Positions 55,474-64,000 of a DNA stretch of 64,000 bases are shown here, piece after piece. The stretch's first letter is position 1; every line of letters starts with the position of its first letter. Location of the stretch: assembly GCA_000953735.1 (NCBI GenBank), contig LN554852.1, positions 4,909,846-4,973,845 of the forward strand, read 5' to 3'. Origin of the DNA: Moritella viscosa (lineage in GTDB: Bacteria > Pseudomonadota > Gammaproteobacteria > Enterobacterales > Moritellaceae). The notes beneath the pieces are model-generated. The model worked only from the letters and a program-made list of their open reading frames with translations, was not told where the DNA came from and did not search any database. The position numbers were made by a program, and so were the translations under genes.

Positions 55474-55977
55474 ATGGCTATATTAGAAGTTTTACATTTT
55501 CCTGATGATCGATTAAAAAAAATTGCTCAACCTGTGCAGGAAATCACACCAGCGACACAAATCATCATCGATGACATGCTAGAAACCATGTATGCCGAAG
55601 AAGGTATTGGTTTAGCCGCTGTACAAGTTAATATTTTACAACGTATTGTCGTTATCGATGTGTCAGGAACACGCGATGAGCCTCTAATCCTTATCAATCC
55701 GGTACTCACCAACAAATTAGGTGAGACAGGTATTGAAGAAGGCTGCCTATCGGTACCAGAATCACGCGCTTTTGTCCCGCGTGCAGAAAGCGTAACAGTG
55801 ACAGCATTAGACCGTGATGGTGATGAGTTTACACTAGAAGCCCATGATTTATTAGCCATTTGTTTACAGCACGAAGTGGATCACCTAAACGGTAAACTCT
55901 TTATTGACTACCTATCACCGCTAAAACAGCAAAGAATTCGGAAAAAGCTCGAAAAGCTAGCACGTCAAAATAAATAA
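55474..55977 (+). CDS. def: Peptide deformylase
   Basis: Def removes the formyl group from nascent proteins. The 167 residues contain all three motifs: GIGLAAVQ (44-51), EEGCLSVP (88-95) with metal ligand Cys91, and QHEVDHLNG (132-140) with His133, catalytic Glu134 and His137. It is followed by fmt after 22 bases; the two perform opposite steps of the formylation cycle. Confidence 0.98.
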   Translation: MAILEVLHFPDDRLKKIAQPVQEITPATQIIIDDMLETMYAEEGIGLAAVQVNILQRIVVIDVSGTRDEPLILINPVLTNKLGETGIEEGCLSVPESRAFVPRAESVTVTALDRDGDEFTLEAHDLLAICLQHEVDHLNGKLFIDYLSPLKQQRIRKKLEKLARQNK

Positions 55978-55999
55978 GAATACAAAATAGGAATTAACC

Positions 56000-56953
56000 T
56001 TGACCAAACCATTACGTATTATTTTTGCCGGCACCCCAGATTTTGCCGCAAAACACCTCTCTGCATTACTTAATTCAGAGCATGAAGTGATAGCTGTATA
56101 TAGTCAGCCAGATCGCCCCGCAGGTCGTGGAAAAAAATTAAAACCAAGTGACGTAAAACAACTTGCAGTTAGCCATGACATTCCTGTTTATCAGCCTGTT
56201 AGTTTACGTAATGAAGACGCACAACAAGAACTAGCCGCCCTAAATGCCGATTTGATGGTCGTTGTAGCTTATGGTTTGATCTTGCCACAAGTAACATTAG
56301 ATACACCGCGCTTGGGTTGTATCAATGTACATGGCTCATTATTACCAAGATGGCGTGGAGCGGCACCAATACAACGTTCAATCTGGGCCGGTGATGCAGA
56401 AACAGGCGTCACTATCATGCAAATGGATATCGGTTTAGATACCGGAGCAATGCTGCACAAAGTAGCTTGCCCAATCGCAGACGATGAAACCAGTGCAAGC
56501 TTATATAACAAACTTGCCGAGCTTGGCCCACAAGGTCTACTGGAAACATTAACACAAATCAGTAACAATACAGCCGTTGCTGAAGTGCAAGATGATGAAC
56601 AAGCAAACTATGCAGCGAAACTGAGTAAAGAAGAAGCGAACATAGATTGGACACAATCAGCTGTTGCTATCGAACGTCAAATCCGCGCTTTTAATCCTTG
56701 GCCAGTAAGTTACACACAAATTGCTGAGCAGAATGTTAAAGTTTGGCAAGCAAATGCGAGTGAAGACGAGACTGACGCACAGCCAGGCACGGTTCTAGCC
56801 GCAACAAAACAAGGCATTCAAGTGGCAACAGGCAATGGCATATTAACGTTATTAAACCTACAACTTGCGGGTAAAAAAGCCATGCCAGTTCAAGACATAC
56901 TAAACGCTCGTAAAGAGTGGTTCACTGTTGGTCAATTACTAAATTCAATTTAA
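56000..56953 (+). CDS. fmt: Methionyl-tRNA formyltransferase
   Basis: Fmt formylates initiator Met-tRNA with 10-formyl-THF. The 317 residues begin with [19 protein letters not shown] and contain the catalytic [14 protein letters not shown] segment near 110-123. The C-terminal domain with an OB fold ends near [11 protein letters not shown]. It is the second gene of the def-fmt-rsmB-trkA-trkH run. The start I read is TTG or the nearby codon after GGAATTAACC; 56000 fits the family. Confidence 0.96.
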   Translation: MTKPLRIIFAGTPDFAAKHLSALLNSEHEVIAVYSQPDRPAGRGKKLKPSDVKQLAVSHDIPVYQPVSLRNEDAQQELAALNADLMVVVAYGLILPQVTLDTPRLGCINVHGSLLPRWRGAAPIQRSIWAGDAETGVTIMQMDIGLDTGAMLHKVACPIADDETSASLYNKLAELGPQGLLETLTQISNNTAVAEVQDDEQANYAAKLSKEEANIDWTQSAVAIERQIRAFNPWPVSYTQIAEQNVKVWQANASEDETDAQPGTVLAATKQGIQVATGNGILTLLNLQLAGKKAMPVQDILNARKEWFTVGQLLNSI

Positions 56954-57004
56954 TACCTATGACCGCTCAATCATATTGAGTGGTTTTACCTCGGATACAT
57001 ATAT

Positions 57005-58300
57005 ATGAAAACCAGAGCTAGCGCCGCAAAAGTACTTTACCAAGTTGTTGATAGAGGTCAGTCATTGACGACAGCCTTACCAATTGCTCAGCAATTATTA
57101 CCAGCCAAAGATCGTGCTTTACTACAGGAGATCTGTTACGGCGTACTGCGCTGGTTACCACGTCTTGAATTTATTAGTCGTCAGCTAATGAGTAAACCAT
57201 TAACGGGCAAGCAAAGACCCGTGCATTTCTTAATTTTGGTTGGCTTATATCAATTAAAATTCATGCGTATTCCAGCACATGCGGCAGTGGCAGAAACCGT
57301 AAACGCGATTAAGGTATTAAAATCACATAAACTCAGTGGCTTAGTGAACGCTATTTTACGTAATTACCAACGCCAACAAGACGATCTAGAAAGCCAAGCT
57401 GATGGTAATGACGCGTGTAAATTCGGTCACCCAGGCTGGTTAATAAAACGCATCAAAGCCGCTTATCCAGAGCAATGGCAAGATGTATTAATGGCTAACA
57501 ATGAACGTCCACCAATGTGGATACGAGTTAATCAGCAACATCATAAACAAGCTGATTATCAAACATTGTTAGCAGCTGACGAGATCATCGCAAATATCGT
57601 AGACAGTGCTGATTCAGCATTACGTTTAGAGAAGCCGACGGATGTTTACAAACTAGCTGGTTTTGCAGAAGGTCATAGTTCTGTTCAAGATGGCGCAGCG
57701 CAATTTGCGGCGCAATTCTTAGATGCACAACCAGGCGAATTGATTCTTGATGCTTGCGCTGCCCCAGGTGGTAAAACAGCACACATTTTAGAACGTCAGC
57801 CAGCCCTAAAACACCTTGTCGCTGTCGATTTTGATGCAACACGCTTAGCACGAGTTCAAGAAAATTTAACCCGTATGCAATTAGAAGCAGAGCTTATCCA
57901 TGGCGATGCAAGTAAGCCTGAGGATTGGTGGAAGGGTGATAAGTTTGACCGCATTTTATTAGATGCTCCTTGTAGTGCAACGGGCGTTATTCGTCGTCAT
58001 CCAGATATAAAATGGTTACGTCGTGATAGCGATATTGCACCATTGGTCCAATTACAGTCAGAAATTTTAGATGCGATGTGGCAGCAACTAAAACCAGGCG
58101 GCACGTTACTATATGCAACCTGCTCTATTCTACCGGCAGAGAACAGCGAACAAATCAGTTCGTTTGTTGCTCGTACTCCGGATGCTACGCTGATCCCATT
58201 AACAGCCAACAGCGACAATCCAGCATCAAGCTGGCAGATCCTACCCAATACCCAAGGTATGGATGGCTTCTTCTACGCGAAATTACAAAAACAAACATAA
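57005..58300 (+). CDS. rsmB: 16S rRNA m5C967 methyltransferase
   Basis: RsmB (Sun/Fmu) methylates C967 of 16S rRNA. The 431 residues have an N-terminal NusB-like RNA-binding domain (about 1-140), the SAM-binding motif [14 protein letters not shown] near 250, and both catalytic cysteines in DAPCSATG and ATCSI. It follows fmt by 51 bases. Confidence 0.96.
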   Translation: MKTRASAAKVLYQVVDRGQSLTTALPIAQQLLPAKDRALLQEICYGVLRWLPRLEFISRQLMSKPLTGKQRPVHFLILVGLYQLKFMRIPAHAAVAETVNAIKVLKSHKLSGLVNAILRNYQRQQDDLESQADGNDACKFGHPGWLIKRIKAAYPEQWQDVLMANNERPPMWIRVNQQHHKQADYQTLLAADEIIANIVDSADSALRLEKPTDVYKLAGFAEGHSSVQDGAAQFAAQFLDAQPGELILDACAAPGGKTAHILERQPALKHLVAVDFDATRLARVQENLTRMQLEAELIHGDASKPEDWWKGDKFDRILLDAPCSATGVIRRHPDIKWLRRDSDIAPLVQLQSEILDAMWQQLKPGGTLLYATCSILPAENSEQISSFVARTPDATLIPLTANSDNPASSWQILPNTQGMDGFFYAKLQKQT

Positions 58301-58437
58301 CTGCGTAGTCGCTATAGTCAAATGATGAATTAGTATCATTTGGCTATAAACTATTGGCCTTATTCAACTTTAGCTTAGATAAGCGTAGAATAGTATTATC
58401 AAAACAGGTCACGAAAATTTATTTGGTGCGAGGTTAA

Positions 58438-59814
58438 ATGAAAATTATCATTATCGGTGCAGGTCAAGTCGGCGGTACATTGGCTGAGAACTTAGTGGGA
58501 GAAAATAATGACATTACTATTATCGACCGCGATGGCAACAGCTTAAGAAACTTACAAGATAAATTTGATTTACGTGTTGTTGAAGGTCACGGTGCTAACC
58601 CAGACGTACTTCGTGAAGCTGGTGCGCAAGATGCGGATATGTTGGTGGCAGTAACCAACAATGATGAGACCAATATGATCGCCTGTCAGATCGCTTATAC
58701 CATGTTCAACACCCCAAATAAAATCGCTCGGATTAGAAATGAATCCTATCTCAATAACAAAGCTACCCTATTCCATAATGGCGCAATTGCAGTGGACCAC
58801 TTAATCGCACCTGAACAGCTAGTGACAGATTATATTAAACGCTTGATTGACTATCCAGGTGCACTACAAGTGGTTAACTTTGCCAATAATAAAGTAGGTT
58901 TAGTCGCATTAAAAGCCTATTACGGTGGTCCCTTGGTTGGTAATGCACTGGCGGCGTTACGTGAACATATGCCTAATGTTGAAGCACGAGTAGCCGCAAT
59001 TTTCCGTCAAGGAAAACCGATTCGCCCGCTGGGTACAACTATTATTGAGGCCGATGACGAAGTATTTTTCGTTTCTGCAAGTAATAATATCCGTGCAGTG
59101 ATGAGTGAATTACAAAAACTAGAAAAACCGTATCGCCGTATTATTATTGCAGGTGGTGGTAATATTGGCGCAGCATTAGCTGGTCGTTTAGAGCGTGATT
59201 ACTCAGTAAAGTTGATTGAACGTAATATTACTCGAGCCGAAAAACTATCAGAGATGCTTAACAATACTATCGTATTCTGCGGTGATGCCTCTGATCAAGA
59301 ACTACTAAGCGAAGAACATATAGATCAAACAGATGTATTTATCGCCGTCACCAATGATGACGAAGCCAATATTATGTCGGCCATGTTAGCCAAACGGATG
59401 GGCGCGAAAAAAGCCATGGTGTTGATCCAACGCGGTGCTTATGTGGATTTAGTACAAGGCGGCACCATTGATATTGCTATATCTCCACAACAAGCCACCA
59501 TTTCAGCGCTACTCACTCACGTCCGCCGTGCTGATATTGCAAATGTTTATTCATTACGTCGCGGTGCTGCTGAAGCCATTGAAGCGATTGCTCATGGTGA
59601 TAAATTAACATCGCGTGTTGTTGGCCGTACTGTAGGGAGTTTAAAACTACCAACAGGTACAACCATTGGTGCAATTGTACGTAATGACGCAGTCCTAATT
59701 GCGCATGATAACACCGTGATTGAACAAGATGATCACGTAGTGATGTTCCTGGTTGATAAAAAGTTCATCCCTGATGTAGAGAAACTTTTTCAGCCCAGTC
59801 CATTCTTCTTATAA
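58438..59814 (+). CDS. trkA: Trk potassium transporter regulatory subunit TrkA
   Basis: TrkA is the peripheral NAD(H)/ATP-binding regulator of the Trk K+ uptake system. The 458 residues, as in E. coli, form a tandem repeat: two Rossmann RCK-N domains ([17 protein letters not shown] at the start and [16 protein letters not shown] near 235) each followed by an RCK-C domain. It precedes trkH by 20 bases, so both subunits are co-transcribed. Confidence 0.98.
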   Translation: MKIIIIGAGQVGGTLAENLVGENNDITIIDRDGNSLRNLQDKFDLRVVEGHGANPDVLREAGAQDADMLVAVTNNDETNMIACQIAYTMFNTPNKIARIRNESYLNNKATLFHNGAIAVDHLIAPEQLVTDYIKRLIDYPGALQVVNFANNKVGLVALKAYYGGPLVGNALAALREHMPNVEARVAAIFRQGKPIRPLGTTIIEADDEVFFVSASNNIRAVMSELQKLEKPYRRIIIAGGGNIGAALAGRLERDYSVKLIERNITRAEKLSEMLNNTIVFCGDASDQELLSEEHIDQTDVFIAVTNDDEANIMSAMLAKRMGAKKAMVLIQRGAYVDLVQGGTIDIAISPQQATISALLTHVRRADIANVYSLRRGAAEAIEAIAHGDKLTSRVVGRTVGSLKLPTGTTIGAIVRNDAVLIAHDNTVIEQDDHVVMFLVDKKFIPDVEKLFQPSPFFL

Positions 59815-59834
59815 CATGCAAAGAAACTTGTTTA

Positions 59835-61280
59835 ATGGTTAACTTCAAACCCGTATTGTTCATGGCAAGTGTAGTGCTACGTGCACTTGCTTTATTTATG
59901 ATTGCGCCTTTGGTACTCGCTTTGTCTACCGATGGTCATGGCGCGCCTGAGTTTTTCAAATCCATTATTATCACCACCATCGCATCCGGTTTATTCTGGC
60001 ACAAAGGCCGTTCGAAAGTTTTCCGCCTTGGTATACGTGAAATGTTTTTGCTAACCACGTGTGTGTGGATAATTGCCTCCGCATTTGCCGCTCTGCCGCT
60101 CATGTTGATCCAACATATTAGCTATACCGATGCCTATTTTGAAACCATGTCGGGTATTACAACCACAGGTTCAACCGTACTATCAAATTTAGATGCAACC
60201 GCACATAGTGTATTGCTATGGCGTTCGATTCTACAGTGGTTAGGTGGTGTTGGTTTCGTGGTGATGGGCGTGGCAGTTCTACCTTACTTAAACGTCGGTG
60301 GTATGCGTCTATTCCAAACTGAATCATCTGACTGGTCTGATAAAAACACCGCCAAAACCCAACATACCGCGGCCTACGTTATGTACGTATATTTAAGCTT
60401 AACCGTACTGTGTTATTTTGGTTACTTAGCTGCGGGTATGACAAGTTTTGAAGCCGTCAATCATGCGATGACAACACTATCGACAGGCGGCTACTCGACT
60501 TCTGATCAATCTATGGCACATTTCTCAAACTCGGCACAGTGGAATGGCAGCTTCTTTATGTTTTTAGGTGGGTTACCATTTTTACTCTTAATCAGTGCAA
60601 TTCATCGCCGCGATATCAAAGTGCTCATCAATGATGCGCAGATTATCGGTTTTGGAAAGCTAATACTCGTAATGACAATAATGATGTCACTATACCTGTG
60701 GCAAAAAGGTGTTTTTGAGTTGACCGATGCAATTCGGATCAGTATGTTTAACATCATATCAGTAGTCACAACCACTGGGTTTGGCTTAACTGACTTCGGC
60801 ACTTGGGGTGAATTTACGACCGTCCTTTTTGCAGGTTTGATGTTCACTGGCGCTTGTTCAGGCTCAACTTCAGGAGGGATAAAAATATTTCGATTCCAAA
60901 TCGCTTTCACCTTATTCCGCAAGCAGATGTCACAATTAGTTCATCCATCAGGGGTATTTAGACAACACTACAATGGACGTAATGTAAATGATGTCATTGT
61001 ACGATCTGTGGTTGCTTTTGGTAGTGCATTTATTGCTACAGTTTCGATACTGGCAGCCATACTCAGCATTATAGGTTTAGACCCTGTCACCAGTATTACC
61101 GGTGCAATCACCGCTGTGGCTAATGTAGGTCCAGGATTAGGCCCAGTCATTGGCCCGTCAGGTAACTTTGCTAGTTTACCTGATACCGCAAAATGGGCGC
61201 TTAGCTTAGGTATGTTGATGGGGCGATTAGAGATCATGACAGTATTAGTGCTCGTGACCCCTGCATTTTGGAAAAGTTAA
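59835..61280 (+). CDS. trkH: Trk potassium transporter membrane subunit TrkH
   Basis: TrkH is the inner-membrane K+ channel subunit. The 481 residues contain four repeats of the helix-P-loop-helix type; the filter glycines are in GITTTGSTV, LSTGGYST, VTTTGFGLTD and VANVGPGLGP. Length matches E. coli TrkH (483). With trkA it forms a complete TrkAH system; in E. coli the two genes are separate, so adjacency here is like Vibrio. Confidence 0.97.
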   Translation: MVNFKPVLFMASVVLRALALFMIAPLVLALSTDGHGAPEFFKSIIITTIASGLFWHKGRSKVFRLGIREMFLLTTCVWIIASAFAALPLMLIQHISYTDAYFETMSGITTTGSTVLSNLDATAHSVLLWRSILQWLGGVGFVVMGVAVLPYLNVGGMRLFQTESSDWSDKNTAKTQHTAAYVMYVYLSLTVLCYFGYLAAGMTSFEAVNHAMTTLSTGGYSTSDQSMAHFSNSAQWNGSFFMFLGGLPFLLLISAIHRRDIKVLINDAQIIGFGKLILVMTIMMSLYLWQKGVFELTDAIRISMFNIISVVTTTGFGLTDFGTWGEFTTVLFAGLMFTGACSGSTSGGIKIFRFQIAFTLFRKQMSQLVHPSGVFRQHYNGRNVNDVIVRSVVAFGSAFIATVSILAAILSIIGLDPVTSITGAITAVANVGPGLGPVIGPSGNFASLPDTAKWALSLGMLMGRLEIMTVLVLVTPAFWKS

Positions 61281-61289
61281 AGTATAAGT

Positions 61290-61320
61290 ATGCTAACTGA
61301 TTATTCTAATAAGTTAGCAT
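61290..61320. terminator. Stem-loop between trkH and rmuC
   Basis: ATGCTAACT pairs with AGTTAGCAT around a 13-base loop and is followed by TGCTTTTC on the plus strand. It overlaps the last codons of rmuC. Weak candidate for ending trkH. Confidence 0.4.
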
Positions 61321-62668
61321 TGCTTTTCTCAATTAGCTCAACAGGTAATGGTTTTTTAACTTCTACACCCAGCTCTACAAATTGCTGCGCTTGTTTAATT
61401 AAATTGCCCTTACCTGTACTTAAACGTTTCATCGCGGAATCATAACTATCTTGTGCTTTGCCTAACGCTGTTCCCATGTCTTGCATATCGTGGCTAAATA
61501 AACGCAGCTTTTCATAAATCCTACCAGCACGTTCTGCGATTAATTGTGCATTCTGGTTCTGACGCTCGTAACGCCATAAATTATCAATGGTACGCAATGC
61601 AACTAACAAATTGGTTGGGCTCACTAACATGATATTATTATCCAGTGCATACTTCATTAAACTTGGGTCAGCTTCTAATGCCGCTATAAACGCCGGTTCA
61701 ACCGCCACAAACATCAATACATAATCTAAAGTCTTTAAGCCTTGCAACAAGTGGTAATCTTTACGCCCAAGTTCACGAATATGCCCACGAATAGAGGTTA
61801 CATGCTCCTGTAATGCTTGTTTACGTGTCACTTCATCGTCAGCATTAAAGTAACGCTCGTAGGCCGTTAATGACACCTTAGAATCAACCACAACATCTTT
61901 ATCCTGTGGCAGATGAACAATCACATCAGGCTGAAAGCGTTTGCCATGTTCATTATTCAAGCTGACCTGGACATCATATTCATGTCCTTCACGTAAACCA
62001 GATTCAGATAAGATCCGCGCTAAGATAACTTCGCCCCAATTACCTTGCTGCTTGTTGTCCCCTTTCAGGGCTTTCGTTAAATTAGCCGTTTCGCTCGACA
62101 TCAATTGATAAACTTGCTGCAAGCGAGCAACCTCAGATTGTAAGCTATGGCGCTCTTTCGCTTCGTTAGAGTAAACATCTTGCACTTGCTGTTTGAATCC
62201 TTCCAGCTGCGTTTTTAATGGCGCTAAAAGTAATTCCACACTAGACTTGTTTAGTTCTTTAAAATTGTCAGTTTTACTATCAAAGATTTTATTTGCTAGA
62301 TTTTCGAATTGCTGTTGTAAGCGTTGTTCAGATTGTACTTGTAGCGCTAATTTTTCTTCGTTAGCTTGGCGTTCAGCGTGCAAACGAATATCACTTTCAC
62401 GTAATCGTGACATTAATTTAATTAACTGGTTGTTTTGCGATTCTAATTTTAATTTATTAGCATCATGCTCTTTCTGCAATTGGTCATTAGTATAATTAAC
62501 GTTATCTAATTGTTGTTCTAATAACTCAACTTCATGATTTAAAGTTTGCATCGACAAGTTGGCTTGCTGAGTTTTACGAATTGCAACAAAGCCAAAAATG
62601 ATAGCAGCGCAGGTAACTACAATATACTGAAATATGGAAAACAGAGAATCAAAAGTCATAAGATACAT
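61301..62668 (-). CDS. rmuC: RmuC family DNA recombination protein
   Basis: RmuC limits recombination at inverted repeats in E. coli; it is a predicted endonuclease-fold protein. The 455 residues have one N-terminal membrane segment (about 9-26), a long coiled coil (about 35-200, rich in Gln, Leu and Glu) and a C-terminal RmuC domain with KGDNKQQGNWGEVILARIL, DVIVHLPQDKDVVVDSKVSL and VLMFVAVEPAFIAAL. Its start overlaps the upstream stop (TAATG); an ATG at 62659 is the alternative. Confidence 0.95.
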   Translation of the reverse strand: MYLMTFDSLFSIFQYIVVTCAAIIFGFVAIRKTQQANLSMQTLNHEVELLEQQLDNVNYTNDQLQKEHDANKLKLESQNNQLIKLMSRLRESDIRLHAERQANEEKLALQVQSEQRLQQQFENLANKIFDSKTDNFKELNKSSVELLLAPLKTQLEGFKQQVQDVYSNEAKERHSLQSEVARLQQVYQLMSSETANLTKALKGDNKQQGNWGEVILARILSESGLREGHEYDVQVSLNNEHGKRFQPDVIVHLPQDKDVVVDSKVSLTAYERYFNADDEVTRKQALQEHVTSIRGHIRELGRKDYHLLQGLKTLDYVLMFVAVEPAFIAALEADPSLMKYALDNNIMLVSPTNLLVALRTIDNLWRYERQNQNAQLIAERAGRIYEKLRLFSHDMQDMGTALGKAQDSYDSAMKRLSTGKGNLIKQAQQFVELGVEVKKPLPVELIEKSNANLLE

Positions 62669-62904
62669 TAACTACGAAAAAAAGAGCTGTGTGCCAAGCC
62701 GCGATCAAAATAAAACCATACTGCAAGGCAGCCAAGGTAAATAAAAAAAATGATCCATTTATGATAATTAACGCCGCTGTCAATGGTGGTAAATGGTACA
62801 TCACCAATCACACTGTATAACCAAAGAGTGAGCGGAAATAATGCGAAAACTAAAAGTTTCCACATGATCTTTAACGTCGGACGGTGTACAGTTATCGCTT
62901 TCAT
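62668..62904 (-). CDS. Small membrane protein of unknown function
   Basis: A 78-residue frame begins MKAITVHRPTLKIMWKLLVF; the ATG at 62904 has AGGA eight bases before it. Two membrane segments are visible (about 15-33 and 46-63), with VPFTTIDSGVNYHKW between them and a charged end. The frame extends to 63015 without a better start. The one-base overlap with rmuC (TAATG) suggests coupled translation. I do not recognise the family. Confidence 0.7.
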   Translation of the reverse strand: MKAITVHRPTLKIMWKLLVFALFPLTLWLYSVIGDVPFTTIDSGVNYHKWIIFFIYLGCLAVWFYFDRGLAHSSFFRS

Positions 62905-63189
62905 TAACATAGTCCTAAATATCAGCGTAATAATACTGAAAAGAGATGGTGATGTTAGCCTAACCTGCTCAAGATTAAAACTAATCCATTGAGGATAATC
63001 ATAATCAGGGCACATTTCATCAAAATAATAGAGATTAATTCACTATCCCCCTTGAAACGAGACAAAATACCCCAATTTGTAATTTTCAGTTATTTTTTGT
63101 CTGAATAGGGTTAATAGCTCTATATTACGGACAATTAAAATGTCTATTATGCTAATTAATTATAATCGAATACGAAATAGGTAATATAT

Positions 63190-63570
63190 ATGAGCGATTT
63201 TATGAATGAAGGCCAAGTTGCCTATTTCAAAGAAAAACTAGAAACAGAACAACAAGAGATTTTATCTCGTATTGAAAGCCAATCCACTGACGTTGTGATC
63301 TCTGATAGTAATGAAATGGCTGATGAGATTGATCGAGCTGCGATGGAAGAAGCGCATCGTCTTGAATTAAACCGAATTCAGCACGATAAACTACACATCA
63401 AAAAAATCATCAAAGCACTGCGTCGTATCGACAGTGGTGATTATGGTTATTGTGATAGCTGTGGTGACGAAATATCGATTAAACGCTTACAAGCACGTCC
63501 TGAATCACGCCTATGCGTAGAGTGTCAGTCAACAAAAGAGTTTACTGACCACAGCCTATACCGCCGCTAA
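63190..63570 (+). CDS. Short TraR/DksA-family protein
   Basis: DksA-family proteins enter the secondary channel of RNA polymerase. This 126-residue member has a coiled-coil hairpin with the DxxDxA tip motif (Asp45, Asp48, Ala50) and a C-terminal four-cysteine zinc finger (Cys88, Cys91, Cys109, Cys112). It is shorter than E. coli DksA (151) and differs in sequence, so it is probably a paralogue; whether it answers to ppGpp cannot be told. Confidence 0.9.
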   Translation: MSDFMNEGQVAYFKEKLETEQQEILSRIESQSTDVVISDSNEMADEIDRAAMEEAHRLELNRIQHDKLHIKKIIKALRRIDSGDYGYCDSCGDEISIKRLQARPESRLCVECQSTKEFTDHSLYRR

Positions 63571-63625
63571 TCCTAAGCCAATCGAATGCCACCTCTGGTC
63601 GTTATCAATAAAATGATAAAAGATT

Positions 63626-63658
63626 AAAAGCAATAACAAACCGATGTTATTGCTTTCT
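63626..63658 (+). terminator. Terminator after the DksA-family gene
   Basis: AAAGCAATAACA pairs perfectly with TGTTATTGCTTT around a six-base loop, followed by CTTCATTT. The U-run is interrupted. Confidence 0.7.
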
Positions 63659-63720
63659 TCATTTATCGTTCCGTATTAATCTGTAATCTCTTTCATCCAA
63701 ACCGCCATAGGAATGCAACG

Positions 63721-64000
63721 ATGTTAAAGCCATTGTCAGTAAATTTTAAAAGAATAAGTTTATTATCACTACTTGTCACCAGTGTTGCGTTAAGCGGTTG
63801 TAGTGATGATGAATCAGGTAAAATCAGTCTGGGTTTATTCACCACAAAAGATATTAAAATCAACACATTCGTAGATCCAAAGATACCAGGCGTCACTTGC
63901 CACGTTAGTCATATTGAAGCTGATTTGGATTTTTCTGATCCGTCAGATATGGGGATCGCATGTCGTCAAACAGGTGAGATTACAGCAGCAATGCTAGCAA
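63721..64000 (+). CDS. CreA-family lipoprotein, 5' part
   Basis: The open frame begins MLKPLSVNFKRISLLSLL and runs off the right edge. A lipobox VALSGC ends the signal peptide, and the mature part has FVDPKIPGVTCHV and GIACRQTGEI, the pattern of CreA, a conserved periplasmic protein of unknown function. AGGA lies eight bases before the ATG. E. coli CreA has a plain signal peptide, so the lipobox here is a difference. Confidence 0.85.
   Translation, partial: MLKPLSVNFKRISLLSLLVTSVALSGCSDDESGKISLGLFTTKDIKINTFVDPKIPGVTCHVSHIEADLDFSDPSDMGIACRQTGEITAAMLA

Noticed and set aside
62905-63015. Longer version of the small membrane protein gene, starting at 63015
   Set aside because: No ribosome-binding site at 63015, whereas the ATG at 62904 has AGGA at eight bases; the extra residues are not hydrophobic or signal-like.

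Overview
The window looks like chromosomal DNA of a psychrophilic marine gammaproteobacterium, most probably Moritella or a close relative (inference). The clues are an AT-leaning composition, E. coli/Vibrio-type gene order throughout, and an argECBFGH(A) cluster whose last gene fuses argininosuccinate lyase to an ArgA-like acetyltransferase, an arrangement known from Moritella. Almost everything here is core genome. I found no prophage, insertion sequence, CRISPR array, integron or toxin-antitoxin pair.

Layout. (1) 83-10736, minus strand: the S10 and spc ribosomal operons, rpsJ to secY-rpmJ, with an S10 promoter and long leader, a terminator after rpsQ and a separate spc promoter before rplN. 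(2) 11196-18495: arginine genes argC-B-F-G-H(A) on minus, divergent from argE across a palindromic operator candidate; ppc follows. (3) 21382-25339: metF, metL and metJ with tandem MetJ operator repeats (met boxes); metB, which in E. coli lies between metJ and metL, is absent. (4) 25478-34947: an S4-domain protein with an unusual tail, a malic enzyme, rpmE, priA, argS, an ftsN-like gene and hslVU. This resembles the E. coli metJ-rpmE-priA-ftsN-hslVU neighbourhood, with argS where cytR would be. (5) 35028-43434: a more variable stretch with an overlooked 41-codon gene, pldB-yigL, a multidomain lipoprotein, an MDR reductase, a PhnA-like protein, a yhiN flavoprotein and a serC of the archaeal/alphaproteobacterial type. 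(6) 43517-49123: a complete rRNA operon on minus (16S, tRNA-Ile, tRNA-Ala, 23S, 5S) with P1/P2 promoters, boxA signals and a terminator. (7) 49230-61280: yrdA, aroE, tsaC, purE, yrdD, smg, dprA and a LysM protein, divergent from def-fmt-rsmB-trkA-trkH, as in E. coli near rrnD. (8) 61301-64000: rmuC, a small membrane protein, a short DksA-family protein and the start of a creA-like lipoprotein gene.

Functionally the window joins translation (ribosomal proteins, rRNA, tRNAs, ArgS, Def/Fmt, TsaC), amino-acid synthesis (arginine, methionine, serine, aromatic), anaplerosis (Ppc, malic enzyme), replication restart (PriA), proteolysis (HslVU), cell division (FtsN) and potassium uptake (TrkAH). The points most worth a second look are the non-canonical substrate motifs of ArgF, the ArgH-ArgA fusion, the loss of metB and purK from their usual loci, the foreign-type SerC, the small CxxC gene at 35028-35153, and the purE terminator that abuts the tsaC start. 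I see no clearly new multi-gene system.
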